In this document: positions 1 to 7,347 of the stretch, piece after piece
Layout of the letters: each line of letters begins with the position of its first letter
How positions within the stretch are numbered: the stretch's first letter is position 1
DNA from: Podila epigama
Taxonomy: Eukaryota; Mortierellomycota; Mortierellomycetes; Mortierellales; Mortierellaceae
Assembly: GCA_015679605.1 (NCBI GenBank)
Contig: JAAAVE010000684.1
Coordinates: 1 to 12,981, forward strand
Direction of reading: 5' to 3'
Length of the DNA: 12,981 nucleotides
The notes under the pieces: model-generated
Database searches by the model: none
Seen by the model: the letters and a program-made list of their open reading frames with translations, nothing else
Told to the model about the DNA's origin: nothing
Program-made: the position numbers and the translations under genes

Positions 1-11
1 AAAAAAAATGA

Positions 12-25
12 TTCGGACGTCCGAA
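12..25. promoter_or_regulatory. Perfect 14-bp palindrome TTCGGACGTCCGAA
   Basis: The 14 bases equal their own reverse complement. The core is CGG-N4-CCG with a central ACGT. That matches the general form of inverted CGG half-sites bound by fungal Zn2Cys6 dimers, and ACGT is also the core of bZIP sites. It lies at the window edge, so the gene it might serve cannot be seen. The symmetry is seen directly; any role as a binding site is inference. Confidence 0.3.
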
Positions 26-189
26 GATGTTTTGGACAAGAGAAGTGTGTCTCAGAAGAACGGATATGACGGTGAGGAAGGTGTAAAACAGAACAAGTGA
101 ACAAGAGAGGGTTAGGATGAAGGGATCAGGGCAGTTGCTCTAAAGGATGTAGAGGGATGCGATGAGAAGGACAAGATGGAGTGGTAATC

Positions 190-207
190 TTTTTTTTTTT
201 TTTTTTT
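190..207. repeat. Poly(T) tract, 18 bp
   Basis: An uninterrupted run of 18 T residues, followed by a purine-rich stretch (about 208-330) dominated by GGA, GAA and CAA triplets. Simple-sequence DNA with no coding value. Confidence 0.9.
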
Positions 208-270
208 GTGGAGAAGGAGAAGGAAGGAGGAAGAGGACAAGGAGAAGGAAGGAGACAAAGCAAGCAAAGG

Positions 271-294
271 CAACAACAACAACAACAACAACAA
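271..294. repeat. (CAA)8 trinucleotide microsatellite
   Basis: Eight uninterrupted CAA units, continuing into AAG/AAA-rich sequence. It would read as poly-Gln, poly-Asn or poly-Thr, but none of the frames has other coding features, so it is best treated as an intergenic microsatellite. Confidence 0.9.
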
Positions 295-380
295 GAAGAA
301 AAAGAAAAAAGAGATGGAGAGGGAAGAAGATTTACCTCACTCACCCTACTTTCCACCCTCCTTCACCCTGGCAACAACAC

Positions 381-400
381 CCTGTCCTGTCCTGTCCTGT
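381..400. repeat. (CCTGT)4 pentanucleotide repeat
   Basis: Four exact tandem copies of CCTGT. A short microsatellite within the intergenic repeat cluster. Confidence 0.9.
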
Positions 401-518
401 CCACCTTGTAGCACATTAAACGGCTTCTTGTCTCTTGGCGCGTGTGTTGCATGCATACCACGTATCGAACGATTCGATTCGCGCACTTGCACCCCAAGTA
501 AAGAAGGACAGATGCAGA

Positions 519-545
519 CACACATACACACACGCACACGCACAG
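519..545. repeat. Interrupted (CA)n dinucleotide repeat
   Basis: CA-rich run with scattered T and G interruptions (CACATACACACACGCACACG-like). An imperfect dinucleotide microsatellite. Confidence 0.75.
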
Positions 546-628
546 GAAAGGAAGGGGAGAACAAAATGAAAGAGGAAGGGGTTTGGCCAGGGAAAACATG
601 TACCATATCCCATCTATACACTATGGCC

Positions 629-644
629 ATGCATGCATGCATGC
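629..644. repeat. (ATGC)4 tetranucleotide repeat
   Basis: Four exact ATGC units, self-complementary in register, so the run can also form a short hairpin or cruciform. A second TGCATGCA octamer occurs near 448-455. Simple repeat; no function is assigned. Confidence 0.85.
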
Positions 645-760
645 AAACCGTCTTCTCCCACACTCAAGATGCAATGGATCGAAAGAAACAAATCGCCGTT
701 GCAAAAGCATGGTGGGTACAACAAAGAGAATGGCACCATCATTCACTCACGATTGCATTA

Positions 761-816
761 ACCCATCCACCCATCCACCCATCCACTCATTCACTCATCC
801 ACTCATCCACTCATCC
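761..816. repeat. 8-bp minisatellite, 7 tandem units
   Basis: Seven consecutive octamers with no gaps: ACCCATCC three times, ACTCATTC once, then ACTCATCC three times. The two unit types form separate blocks, which suggests local expansion of each variant. An overlapping reading frame turns it into His/Pro/Ser/Thr repeats, which I regard as a by-product and not a protein. Confidence 0.9.
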
Positions 817-1613
817 ACACAACCATTCAAACAAACATACATAAAACCATCATTGCATACCTGCATCTCGCCATTCTTCTCTTTGACACTTTTCTCACTT
901 TTATTCCGGTGTTCTTTGCCTCCTCCATTCTTCATATCTTCATATCTAAGTTGCCGTTTCTGTTGTCTACAACTTTTCTATCTCTTCCTTGTCTCGTCTT
1001 GTTCATTGTTCATTCTCCTTCCTCCTCCCACCTCCTTCTCCCCTTCCTCCTCTGTCCCCTCCGTCTTCTCCCCCCTCATCTGTCTCCTCCTTCAGGAACC
1101 TGGGCTCGTTAGTCTTTTTCTTGTCTGGGGCACAGGACCGGGGAACCGTACCAATGACTTCAGTTGCCCAGGGCCAAAACAACAATAACAACAACGTCAA
1201 TGAGCAAGGATCAGGAGGAAACCAAATGTCGTTTGAAGTAATCCTGAGAGTCCTTTCTTGTGAGAATGACTGGCTGGGATTTGATTTGTAGTATGGTTTG
1301 ATGCAATGTATGGAGGTGTGGAGGGAACCATGCATGAGCCCACATGAGGCAGGACCCGATGACGAAGATAGTGCTGTGAGGTGAGCCCATTGGCAGCGAT
1401 GTAATCAGACTAGTCACTCATCCAGCATTGCCATGCGTAAGTCCTTTCACCCTTTCATCCATGGGCTCGGCCATGTCGACAGTAAAATCAAACTACCCAA
1501 CGGCACAGGGAAGCATGGGCTTCGAACAAGACAGGGGGAAAAAGGGGTTCTAAGCAGACGAGTCTGGATTAGGCAAACCAAAGGGGTTCCGTAAGCTATT
1601 GGCATTCCCACCC

Positions 1614-1630
1614 AAAAAAAAAAAAAAAAA
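1614..1630. repeat. Poly(A) tract, 17 bp
   Basis: Seventeen consecutive A residues in an otherwise unremarkable intergenic stretch. An AAAGGGGTTC decamer occurs twice just upstream, at 1541-1550 and 1580-1589, each closely followed by TAAGC, a small imperfect direct repeat. Confidence 0.85.
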
Positions 1631-1971
1631 TCGTAAAGGTAGGAACAAAAACGGTACTGTCCTCATGCTCAGGACCAGAAATACACACACACTGGAGAAA
1701 AAGGCACTCGAGACATGAATCCTCCAGGAGGTAAACCGTGCAAGCTGAAAGCGAGTGAACCAAAGAAACAATGGATAGGTCAGGATAGAATGTGGAACGA
1801 GGGTGACAAGACCGAACGAGGGCACATGGAGGAAGGACCACCTAAAGTAGCGTGATGCAGGTGCGTCAATGGAGGAAAAAAGAAGAAAGACGTTGTCTCA
1901 ACGGAGAAGTGGTCAGGAACAATTGGAGGGGGATGCATCAAGGGAGAGACAAGAACGAGCTGGTGCGGACT

Positions 1972-1989
1972 GGAAGCAACGTTGCTTCC
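1972..1989. promoter_or_regulatory. Perfect 18-bp palindrome GGAAGCAACGTTGCTTCC
   Basis: The 18 bases are exactly self-complementary with no loop. The flanks (GGTG on the left, CACC on the right) extend the symmetry imperfectly. A dyad this long is unlikely by chance in about 13 kb, so it may be a dimeric transcription-factor site or the relic of an inverted repeat. It sits about 480 bases upstream of the start codon at 2469. Symmetry is seen; function is inference. Confidence 0.35.
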
Positions 1990-2251
1990 GACACCATAGC
2001 CACTGAAAATAGCCTCCTATGAGTCGTCAAAGTGACCATCTGAAAGAACAGAGGGGTACAAAAAAAAAGAGGGGACAATCTGACAAGGGGAATGAAAAAA
2101 AAAAAAACAAAACCACAAATTGTTAAACAACAAATAAACAACCCAATTTGTCCCATTTGCCCTGTTGGCTTGCCATACCACAAGCTGTTGAACAATAGAT
2201 GGATCTTGTTAAGCCTCATGGTTCTTTTTCTACGAAAAATCTATCTTCGGC

Positions 2252-2289
2252 AAAAAAAAAAAAAAAAAAAAAAAAACATGGTATATATT
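2252..2289 (+). promoter_or_regulatory. Poly(dA) tract plus TATA box for the 2469 gene
   Basis: A run of 25 A residues (2252-2276) is followed within a few bases by TATATATT (2282-2289). The distance to the start codon at 2469 is about 180 bases, and the intervening leader is a C/T- and CAA-rich sequence typical of fungal 5' untranslated regions. Poly(dA) tracts are known nucleosome-excluding promoter elements in fungi. The motif positions are seen; the promoter role is inference. Confidence 0.5.
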
Positions 2290-2468
2290 TTGCTACAACA
2301 CCTCTCTTCGACTCTTTCAACAACATTATCAACAACTATCCATCGTCCCTTTCGAATACCATCAACCTCCATTCATCTCCCTAATCTTTTCTTCACGACT
2401 CCTATTACTGCCTATCCGGAATCGTTCTCAAGCGTTTAAGCCCGTGCTGACCACAACAAGAACAAGAA

Positions 2469-2945
2469 ATGATTACCAAAGACGCCAATAATCCTGCATC
2501 GCATTGCCTCGGACTAACACAACCTTTCCAGTCTACCTATGACTATGGCAATCCACATTCAAATCGCGTGTTCTCGGCCAAGATATCATCCATCTCACAC
2601 AGTCCACCAAAGGTCATTCACAACTGCAAGAGTGCGCTGGATTTTCTCTTCAATCAATCGCAACAGAACCCCACTGCCAGGGAGCTGTGCTACGAAATCG
2701 GCCTTTTCCCAACACAGCCTTTCGAGACTGGGGTGTTGCTGTACTTGTTGCGCATGGAAGCTATTGGCCGGTTGCATGATTGGCCCTTGCTCTTTGGTCA
2801 AGACAACTCGTTCATCATTTACATGATCAAAAAGATGCAAGGTGAAGGCTTCCCTCCCGACATCGTCACTGAACAAAGTGTCTGGAACCAACGGCGTGCT
2901 GAGATCGCACAATGGATAGAGACGCGGCGGCGTTCATGTAAATAA
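2469..2945 (+). CDS. Unrecognised 158-residue protein, single exon
   Basis: I do not recognise this protein. The frame runs ATG to TAA without introns, with purine at -3 and a plausible promoter upstream. Residues 1-50 are Asn/Ser/Pro-rich and probably disordered. Residues about 53-155 look like a compact folded domain: helix-like stretches such as SALDFLFNQSQQ, FETGVLLYLLRM and NSFIIYMIKKMQ, then a Trp-containing basic amphipathic C-terminus (QRRAEIAQWIETRRRSCK). There is no signal peptide and no clear membrane segment; the hydrophobic stretches are short and interrupted by charge. An AATAAA hexamer (2941-2946) overlaps the stop codon, though that is too close to be the sole polyadenylation signal. 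UBA1 begins about 300 bases downstream on the same strand. It may be a lineage-specific gene. Moderate confidence that it is real, none as to function. Confidence 0.55.
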   Translation: MITKDANNPASHCLGLTQPFQSTYDYGNPHSNRVFSAKISSISHSPPKVIHNCKSALDFLFNQSQQNPTARELCYEIGLFPTQPFETGVLLYLLRMEAIGRLHDWPLLFGQDNSFIIYMIKKMQGEGFPPDIVTEQSVWNQRRAEIAQWIETRRRSCK

Positions 2946-3041
2946 AAAAGAAAGGGAATAGTTTCTAATCAGGCATGTTCCATGTTGGTGAATTCAAATG
3001 GGGTCCCCTGGTTGGAGGCAATGCATTTCGACTATTCAGAA

Positions 3042-3052
3042 CGTGACGTGAC
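3042..3052 (+). promoter_or_regulatory. Tandem CGTGA / TGACGTG motif upstream of UBA1
   Basis: The sequence CGTGACGTGAC holds two direct CGTGA copies and one TGACGTG, which matches the half-site core of CREB/ATF-type bZIP factors. It lies about 190 bases before the UBA1 start codon, in the 296-base gap after the preceding gene. That gap is otherwise T-rich with C/T tracts close to the start and no clear TATA box. Binding is only a suggestion. Confidence 0.25.
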
Positions 3053-3241
3053 TGGTACTGGCCACCCTTTTCTTCGAAAATTATTAAAAGAAACCCCCCT
3101 TTCCTTCACATTTTTTTTTTACACCAAAACCCACTTTCAACTCTTCAAAATTTGCATTTTTTTATTTTTTTTATTTCATTTACATTTCTTCTTGTATTCA
3201 TATTCTTCCCCAATACTCTTGAAAAACTACATTCATCACCA

Positions 3242-6200
3242 ATGGATATCGAGAAAGAAACTACCATTGACGAGGGTCTTTACTCGCGCCAGCTGTAAGT
3301 CATGGAACGCAATGGAACAATGTCTCAGGTACTGCGGATGACACGTAACGCCTGCGGATTACTAACACCAAACGCCTCCTTTGTTCCTCTGCTAGGTACG
3401 TCCTTGGTCATGAGGCCATGAAGAAGATGGGCACATCCAACATCCTGATTGTTGGCCTTAAGGGTCTAGGAATCGAAATTGGTACGTTTTTATTTTCTTC
3501 TTGCTGTCAGACGCCTTAAAAAAAGCGTGTTTGTTAATCTGCAATGAAATTGACTAAATGTACTGCGCGTTCGACTTGCGCGTCTTTGTTCTTGTAGCCA
3601 AGAATGTCGTTCTTGCCGGTGTCAAGAGTGTAACTCTCTACGACCCTGAGCCTGTTAAGTTGACAGACTTGTCTACACAAGTAAGCACGAACGAGTTAAC
3701 CGTGTCGAGGAGCTGACCTGCATGCTTTCTAATGCCATTTCACTGACATGCAACCTTGTTTTCTTGTTTGGGTTTACAATAGTTTTTCCTCACTGCTGAG
3801 GATATTGGGAAGCCTCGCGATGTTGTTTCCAGACCTCGTTTGGCTGAGCTGAACGCGTATGTCCCAATCCGCGTCTTGGAAGGAGAGTTGACCACCGATA
3901 AGCTTTCACAATTCAAGGTATTGAGCAAATCTCTTTTGAATTCTCACGGGTCAACTCCTTTTGAAAGACACGAGTCTACGCAATCTGACATATGCACATA
4001 TGCATGCCTTTTGATTTCTAATGCTCCCCACCCCCACCCTTCTACTTTCTGAATAATAGGTCGTAGTCGTGACCGAGACTTCATTAGAGAAACAGCTCGA
4101 GATTAACGAGTACACCCATGCACATGGGATCCACTTTATCTCGGCAGAGACCCATGGTCTTTTTGCCTCGGCGTTCAATGATTTTGGCAAGCAGTTCACT
4201 GTTGTGGATGTCACCGGTGAGGAAGCTCTATCTGGTATGATTGCCGAGATCTCGACAGAAAAGGAAGGCATTGTGACTTGCCTGGACGAGACTCGTCATG
4301 GACTGGAAGATGGTGACCATGTCACATTTGTGGAAGTCAAGGGTATGGATCTCAACGGGTGCGCGCCGAGAAAAGTCAAGGTCCTCGGACCATACACTTT
4401 CTCCATTGGTGACACTTCTGACCTTGGCAACTATGTCAGTGGTGGTCTTTTCCAGCAAGTCAAGATGCCCAAGGCGATTGACTTTGTAAGTATATCTTTC
4501 CTTGCACATGTAAACTCTTTTGTACAACGATCTGGAACTAGACATGAGCTGACTCTCTCACCTATTGCGGCATATCTATCTATCTGTCTGTCTATCTGTC
4601 TGCCTTTCTACTTGCTTATGTGAAATAGTTGAGCTTGAAAGAGTCTCTACAGAAGCCCGAGTACTTGATCACCGACTTTGGAAAGTTTGATCGCCCTGCT
4701 CAGCTTCACGTTGGCTTCCAAGCCCTCCATGCCTTCAACTCCAAACATGGCCGCCAACCCCGCCCAAGAAACGAGCAGGACGCCAAGGAGGTCTTTGCTA
4801 TCGCTAACGAAATCAATGAAAAATCGGCAGAGAAGGTAAACCATCCTACTTGACAGACTCTTCTTGAACAACCATTTGATCGCAAGAGGCTTGACAGCTT
4901 TGTTATTTGGCAAGAAAGACTATGGTCTGACTCATTTCATTGTTCATGCACTTAGGCCGAGTTGGACGAAAAGTTGATTCACGAGCTTTCCTACCAGGCT
5001 GTGGGAGACTTGTCACCCGTGATCGCTGTCATCGGTGGCACTGTCGCCCAAGAGGTCCTCAAAGCCTGCACAGGAAAGTTCAGTCCTATCCACCAGTGGC
5101 TCTATTTTGACTCGCTCGAGTCCCTTCCTACGACTGTAACCCTCACTGAAGAGGCTTGCCAGCCTATTGGATCTCGCCATGATGACCAAATTGCAGTCTT
5201 TGGCAAGGAGTTCCAGCACAGAATCGAGAACTACAGAGAGTTCCTGGTTGGTGCTGGAGCTATTGGATGCGAAATGCTCAAGAACTGGGCCATGATGGGT
5301 CTGGGCACTGGACCTCACGGCAAGATCCACATCACCGACATGGATACTATTGAGAAGAGCAACTTGAACCGTCAGTTCCTCTTCCGCCCTGCTGATGTGG
5401 GTAAGCTCAAGTCCCGCTCGGCCGCCGATGCTATTGCCAAGATGAACCCTGCAACTGTTGGCCACGTTGTAGCCTACGAGGAGCGTGTCGGCCCAGAGAG
5501 CGAAAAAATTTACGGTGATGACTTTTTCGAGGCTCTGGACGGTGTGACCAACGCTCTTGATAACCTGGATGCTCGCAAGTACATGGACAGACGCTGCGTC
5601 TACTACCGCAAGTCTCTTTTGGAGTCTGGCACTCTTGGCACTAAGGGTAACGTCCAGGTCGTCGTTCCTTTTGTGACCGAGTCGTACTCGTCCTCGCAGG
5701 ATCCTCCAGAGACCTCGATCCCTCTCTGCACCCTCAAGAATTTCCCCAATGCCATTGAGCATACTATCCAATGGGCCCGTGATGCTTTCGAGGGATACTT
5801 CAAGCAGCCAGCTGAAAACTCCAACTTGTATCTCAGCCAGGCCAACTACATTGAAGGCCTGCTCAAGGACCGTGGCAACAGCGCCGAGACTCTGAAGACG
5901 ATTGAGAAGTATCTAGTCTCGGATAAGCCCTTGTCGTTCGAAGAGTGCATCACTTGGGCTCGCCTTCAGTTCGAGGAGCAGTTCAACAACAACATTCAGC
6001 AGCTCCTGTTCAACTTCCCTCGTGACTCTGTCACTTCCAGTGGTACCCTCTTCTGGAGTGCACCTAAGCGTCCCCCTACGCCACTTGAGTTTGATGTGAA
6101 CGACCCTTCTCACCTCGAGTTTATCATTGCGGCTGCCAACTTGCACGCTTTTAACTATGGACTCAAGGGCGAGACCAGCCCTGAGGTGTTCCGCCAGGTG

Positions 6201-7110
6201 TTGGCCAATGTGATTGTTCCTGAGTTCAAACCCAAGTCGGGTGTCAAGATCCAGGTCACTGAGAGCGAATCCTTGCCTTCAGAAGATAGCGACCAAGCCG
6301 AGCTTCAGAAGTTGGTCAACTCGTTGCCCCAGCCTTCAACCTTGGCTGGATACCGCCTTCACCCTGTCGAGTTTGAGAAGGATGATGATACCAACTTCCA
6401 TATTGACTTTATCACGGCAACCTCAAACTTGCGTGCATCCAACTATGGCATTACTCCTGCGGACAAACACCGTACAAAGTTCATTGCTGGCCGTATCATT
6501 CCTGCCATTGCTACCACGACTGCCATGGTGACTGGTCTTGTGTGCCTAGAGCTCTACAAGCTGATCGACAACCGTACCAAGATTGACGACTTTAAGAACG
6601 GGTTCGTGAACCTGGCGCTTCCTTTCTTTGGCTTCTCTGAGCCAATCGCCGCACCCAAGTACAAGTACTATGATAACGAGTTCACTCTCTGGGACCGCTT
6701 TGACATTGAGCAGGACATGACCCTTCGCGACTTTATTGACTTTTTCCAGAAGGAACACAAGCTTGAAGTGATCATGATCTCGTCTGGTGTCAGCATGCTC
6801 TACACCAACTTTATGCCTGCCAAGAAGAGAGAGGAGCGTCTTCCCATGAAGTATGTTTTTTGTTTTTTGTTTTTAGTAATTAATGATAATGATTGCTATC
6901 GCGTATTACACTTATGACCATCAGAGAATCGGTGCCTAACAGGTACATTCATGCTACTCTCAATTTTGATGTAGGTTCTCCGAGTTGGTCGAGAACGTAT
7001 CCAAGAAGCCTATTCCAGCACATGTCAAGGCCATTACTGTGGAAGTGATGTGCTATCTTGACGATGGCGAGGACTGCGAGGTTCCCTATGTTCGCATTAA
7101 GATTGCCTAG
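3242..7110 (+). CDS. UBA1: Ubiquitin-activating enzyme E1
   Basis: E1 of the ubiquitin pathway: it adenylates the ubiquitin C-terminus with ATP, then carries it as a thioester for transfer to E2 enzymes in nucleus and cytosol. Eight exons give 1006 residues: 3242-3294, 3396-3481, 3598-3680, 3783-3917, 4060-4485, 4629-4835, 4956-6850, 6975-7110. All junctions are GT-AG and keep frame. Residues 10-21 ([12 protein letters not shown]) and the inactive-adenylation loop GLKGLG (38-43) open the protein. The FCCH domain lies near 165-250 and a helical bundle near 251-330. The active adenylation half has GAGAIG (429-434) and [17 protein letters not shown] from 458. Catalytic Cys588 sits in [17 protein letters not shown], equivalent to human Cys632. 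The ubiquitin-fold domain starts near 906 and ends in [10 protein letters not shown]. Length matches yeast Uba1 (about 1024); the N-terminus lacks the long extension of human UBA1. The start is the first ATG in frame and gives the conserved N-terminus. Confidence 0.97.
3295..3395 (+). other. UBA1 intron 1 with perfect TACTAAC branch site
   Basis: This 101-base intron starts GTAAGT, ends TAG and carries TACTAAC at 3360-3366, 29 bases before the acceptor. Splicing joins CT to G, making a Leu codon in the conserved SRQLYVLGHE stretch. The other six UBA1 introns are 3482-3597, 3681-3782, 3918-4059, 4486-4628, 4836-4955 and 6851-6974. Confidence 0.9.
4574..4603 (+). repeat. (ATCT/GTCT)n microsatellite inside UBA1 intron 5
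   Basis: A run of tetranucleotide units alternating TCTA and TCTG fills the 3' part of intron 5 and probably supplies its pyrimidine-rich stretch before the acceptor at 4628. Confidence 0.7.
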
Positions 7111-7347
7111 ATTCTTAAATAGTTTAAAAATAAGGCTCACTTTTTTTTTTTTGGGGGGGATATACTTCGACTGTCGCCATCAAGGTGATGACATGGTCAG
7201 CTTTTTTTTTGTTGCAGCAAACAATTGTGTTGTGTCACAACGGCGTGAAGAGTAACTCTTAATTTTAAACACTCTCTTTCCTTATTCCAACTGCTTTTGC
7301 AAATTCAGCCCCCATTTGACACTTCTTGCACACGCACATTCAATACC
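7111..7347 (+). other. UBA1-NAMPT intergenic region
   Basis: This 237-base gap must hold both the UBA1 3' end and the NAMPT promoter. Just after the UBA1 stop are AT-rich sequences with AAAATAAG (a plausible polyadenylation element, around 7127-7134), then a T12 run and a G7 run. Nearer NAMPT are a second T tract, two 13-bp inverted repeats (listed separately) and a C/T-rich leader ending in AATACC before the ATG. Confidence 0.6.
7229..7260. promoter_or_regulatory. Two adjacent 13-bp dyads upstream of NAMPT
   Basis: GTTGTG-T-CACAAC (7229-7241) and AAGAGT-A-ACTCTT (7248-7260) are both perfect inverted repeats with a single central base, separated by 6 bases. They lie about 90-120 bases before the NAMPT start codon. 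Paired dyads this close to a start could be dimeric regulator sites or could form small hairpins in a long 5' leader. Symmetry is seen; the role is inference. Confidence 0.35.

Larger units (their letters stand above)
1..2468. other. Gene-poor, repeat-rich intergenic stretch
   Basis: I see no supportable gene in this 2.4 kb. Reading frames here are short, skewed to single residues (Leu, Lys, Asn, His/Pro/Ser) and simply translate simple repeats. The left half (about 190-1090) is a chain of mono-, tri-, penta-, tetra- and octanucleotide repeats followed by a long C/T-rich strand. The part from about 1500 to 2100 is purine-rich on the plus strand. Two perfect palindromes (12-25 and 1972-1989) stand out. 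The last 200 bases form the promoter and 5' leader of the gene starting at 2469. An unannotated non-coding RNA or the untranslated end of a gene beyond the left edge cannot be excluded from sequence alone. Confidence 0.7.

Noticed and set aside
2-100. 30-codon frame at the left edge (starting ATG at 8) as the end of a gene
   Set aside because: Too short, no recognisable content, and no splice or polyadenylation context that would support a terminal exon.
108-120. GGGTTAGG resembling a telomere repeat
   Set aside because: A single copy only; no tandem TTAGGG or CCCTAA array anywhere in the window.
112-663. Minus-strand frames rich in Leu/Ser/Phe or Cys/Val
   Set aside because: They are reverse translations of purine-rich and CA repeats; the hydrophobic look comes from poly-CTT/TCC codons and not from a signal peptide or membrane protein.
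206-844. Long plus-strand frame (212 codons) across the repeat cluster, including a piece starting near 673 that looks slightly coding (MDRKKQIAVAKAWW)
   Set aside because: Almost all of it translates microsatellites and the 8-bp minisatellite; composition is biased, there is no promoter, and no recognisable domain.
1515-1545. TTCGAAC T-loop-like sequence suggesting a tRNA
   Set aside because: Flanking bases do not pair into a T stem and no A or B box, acceptor stem or anticodon arm can be built around it.
2278-2439. 53-codon frame (ATG just after the poly-A tract) as an upstream ORF of the 2469 gene
   Set aside because: The ATG abuts the likely TATA box at 2282-2289, so transcription should start downstream of it; the translation is low-complexity Ser/Thr.
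2982-3341. 119-codon plus-strand frame overlapping the UBA1 start
   Set aside because: It is Phe/Leu-rich from the T-rich UBA1 promoter and conflicts with the first UBA1 exon, which is well supported by homology.
5013-5771. 252-codon minus-strand frame inside UBA1
   Set aside because: It is antisense to the largest, strongly conserved UBA1 exon; a typical shadow frame from codon bias.
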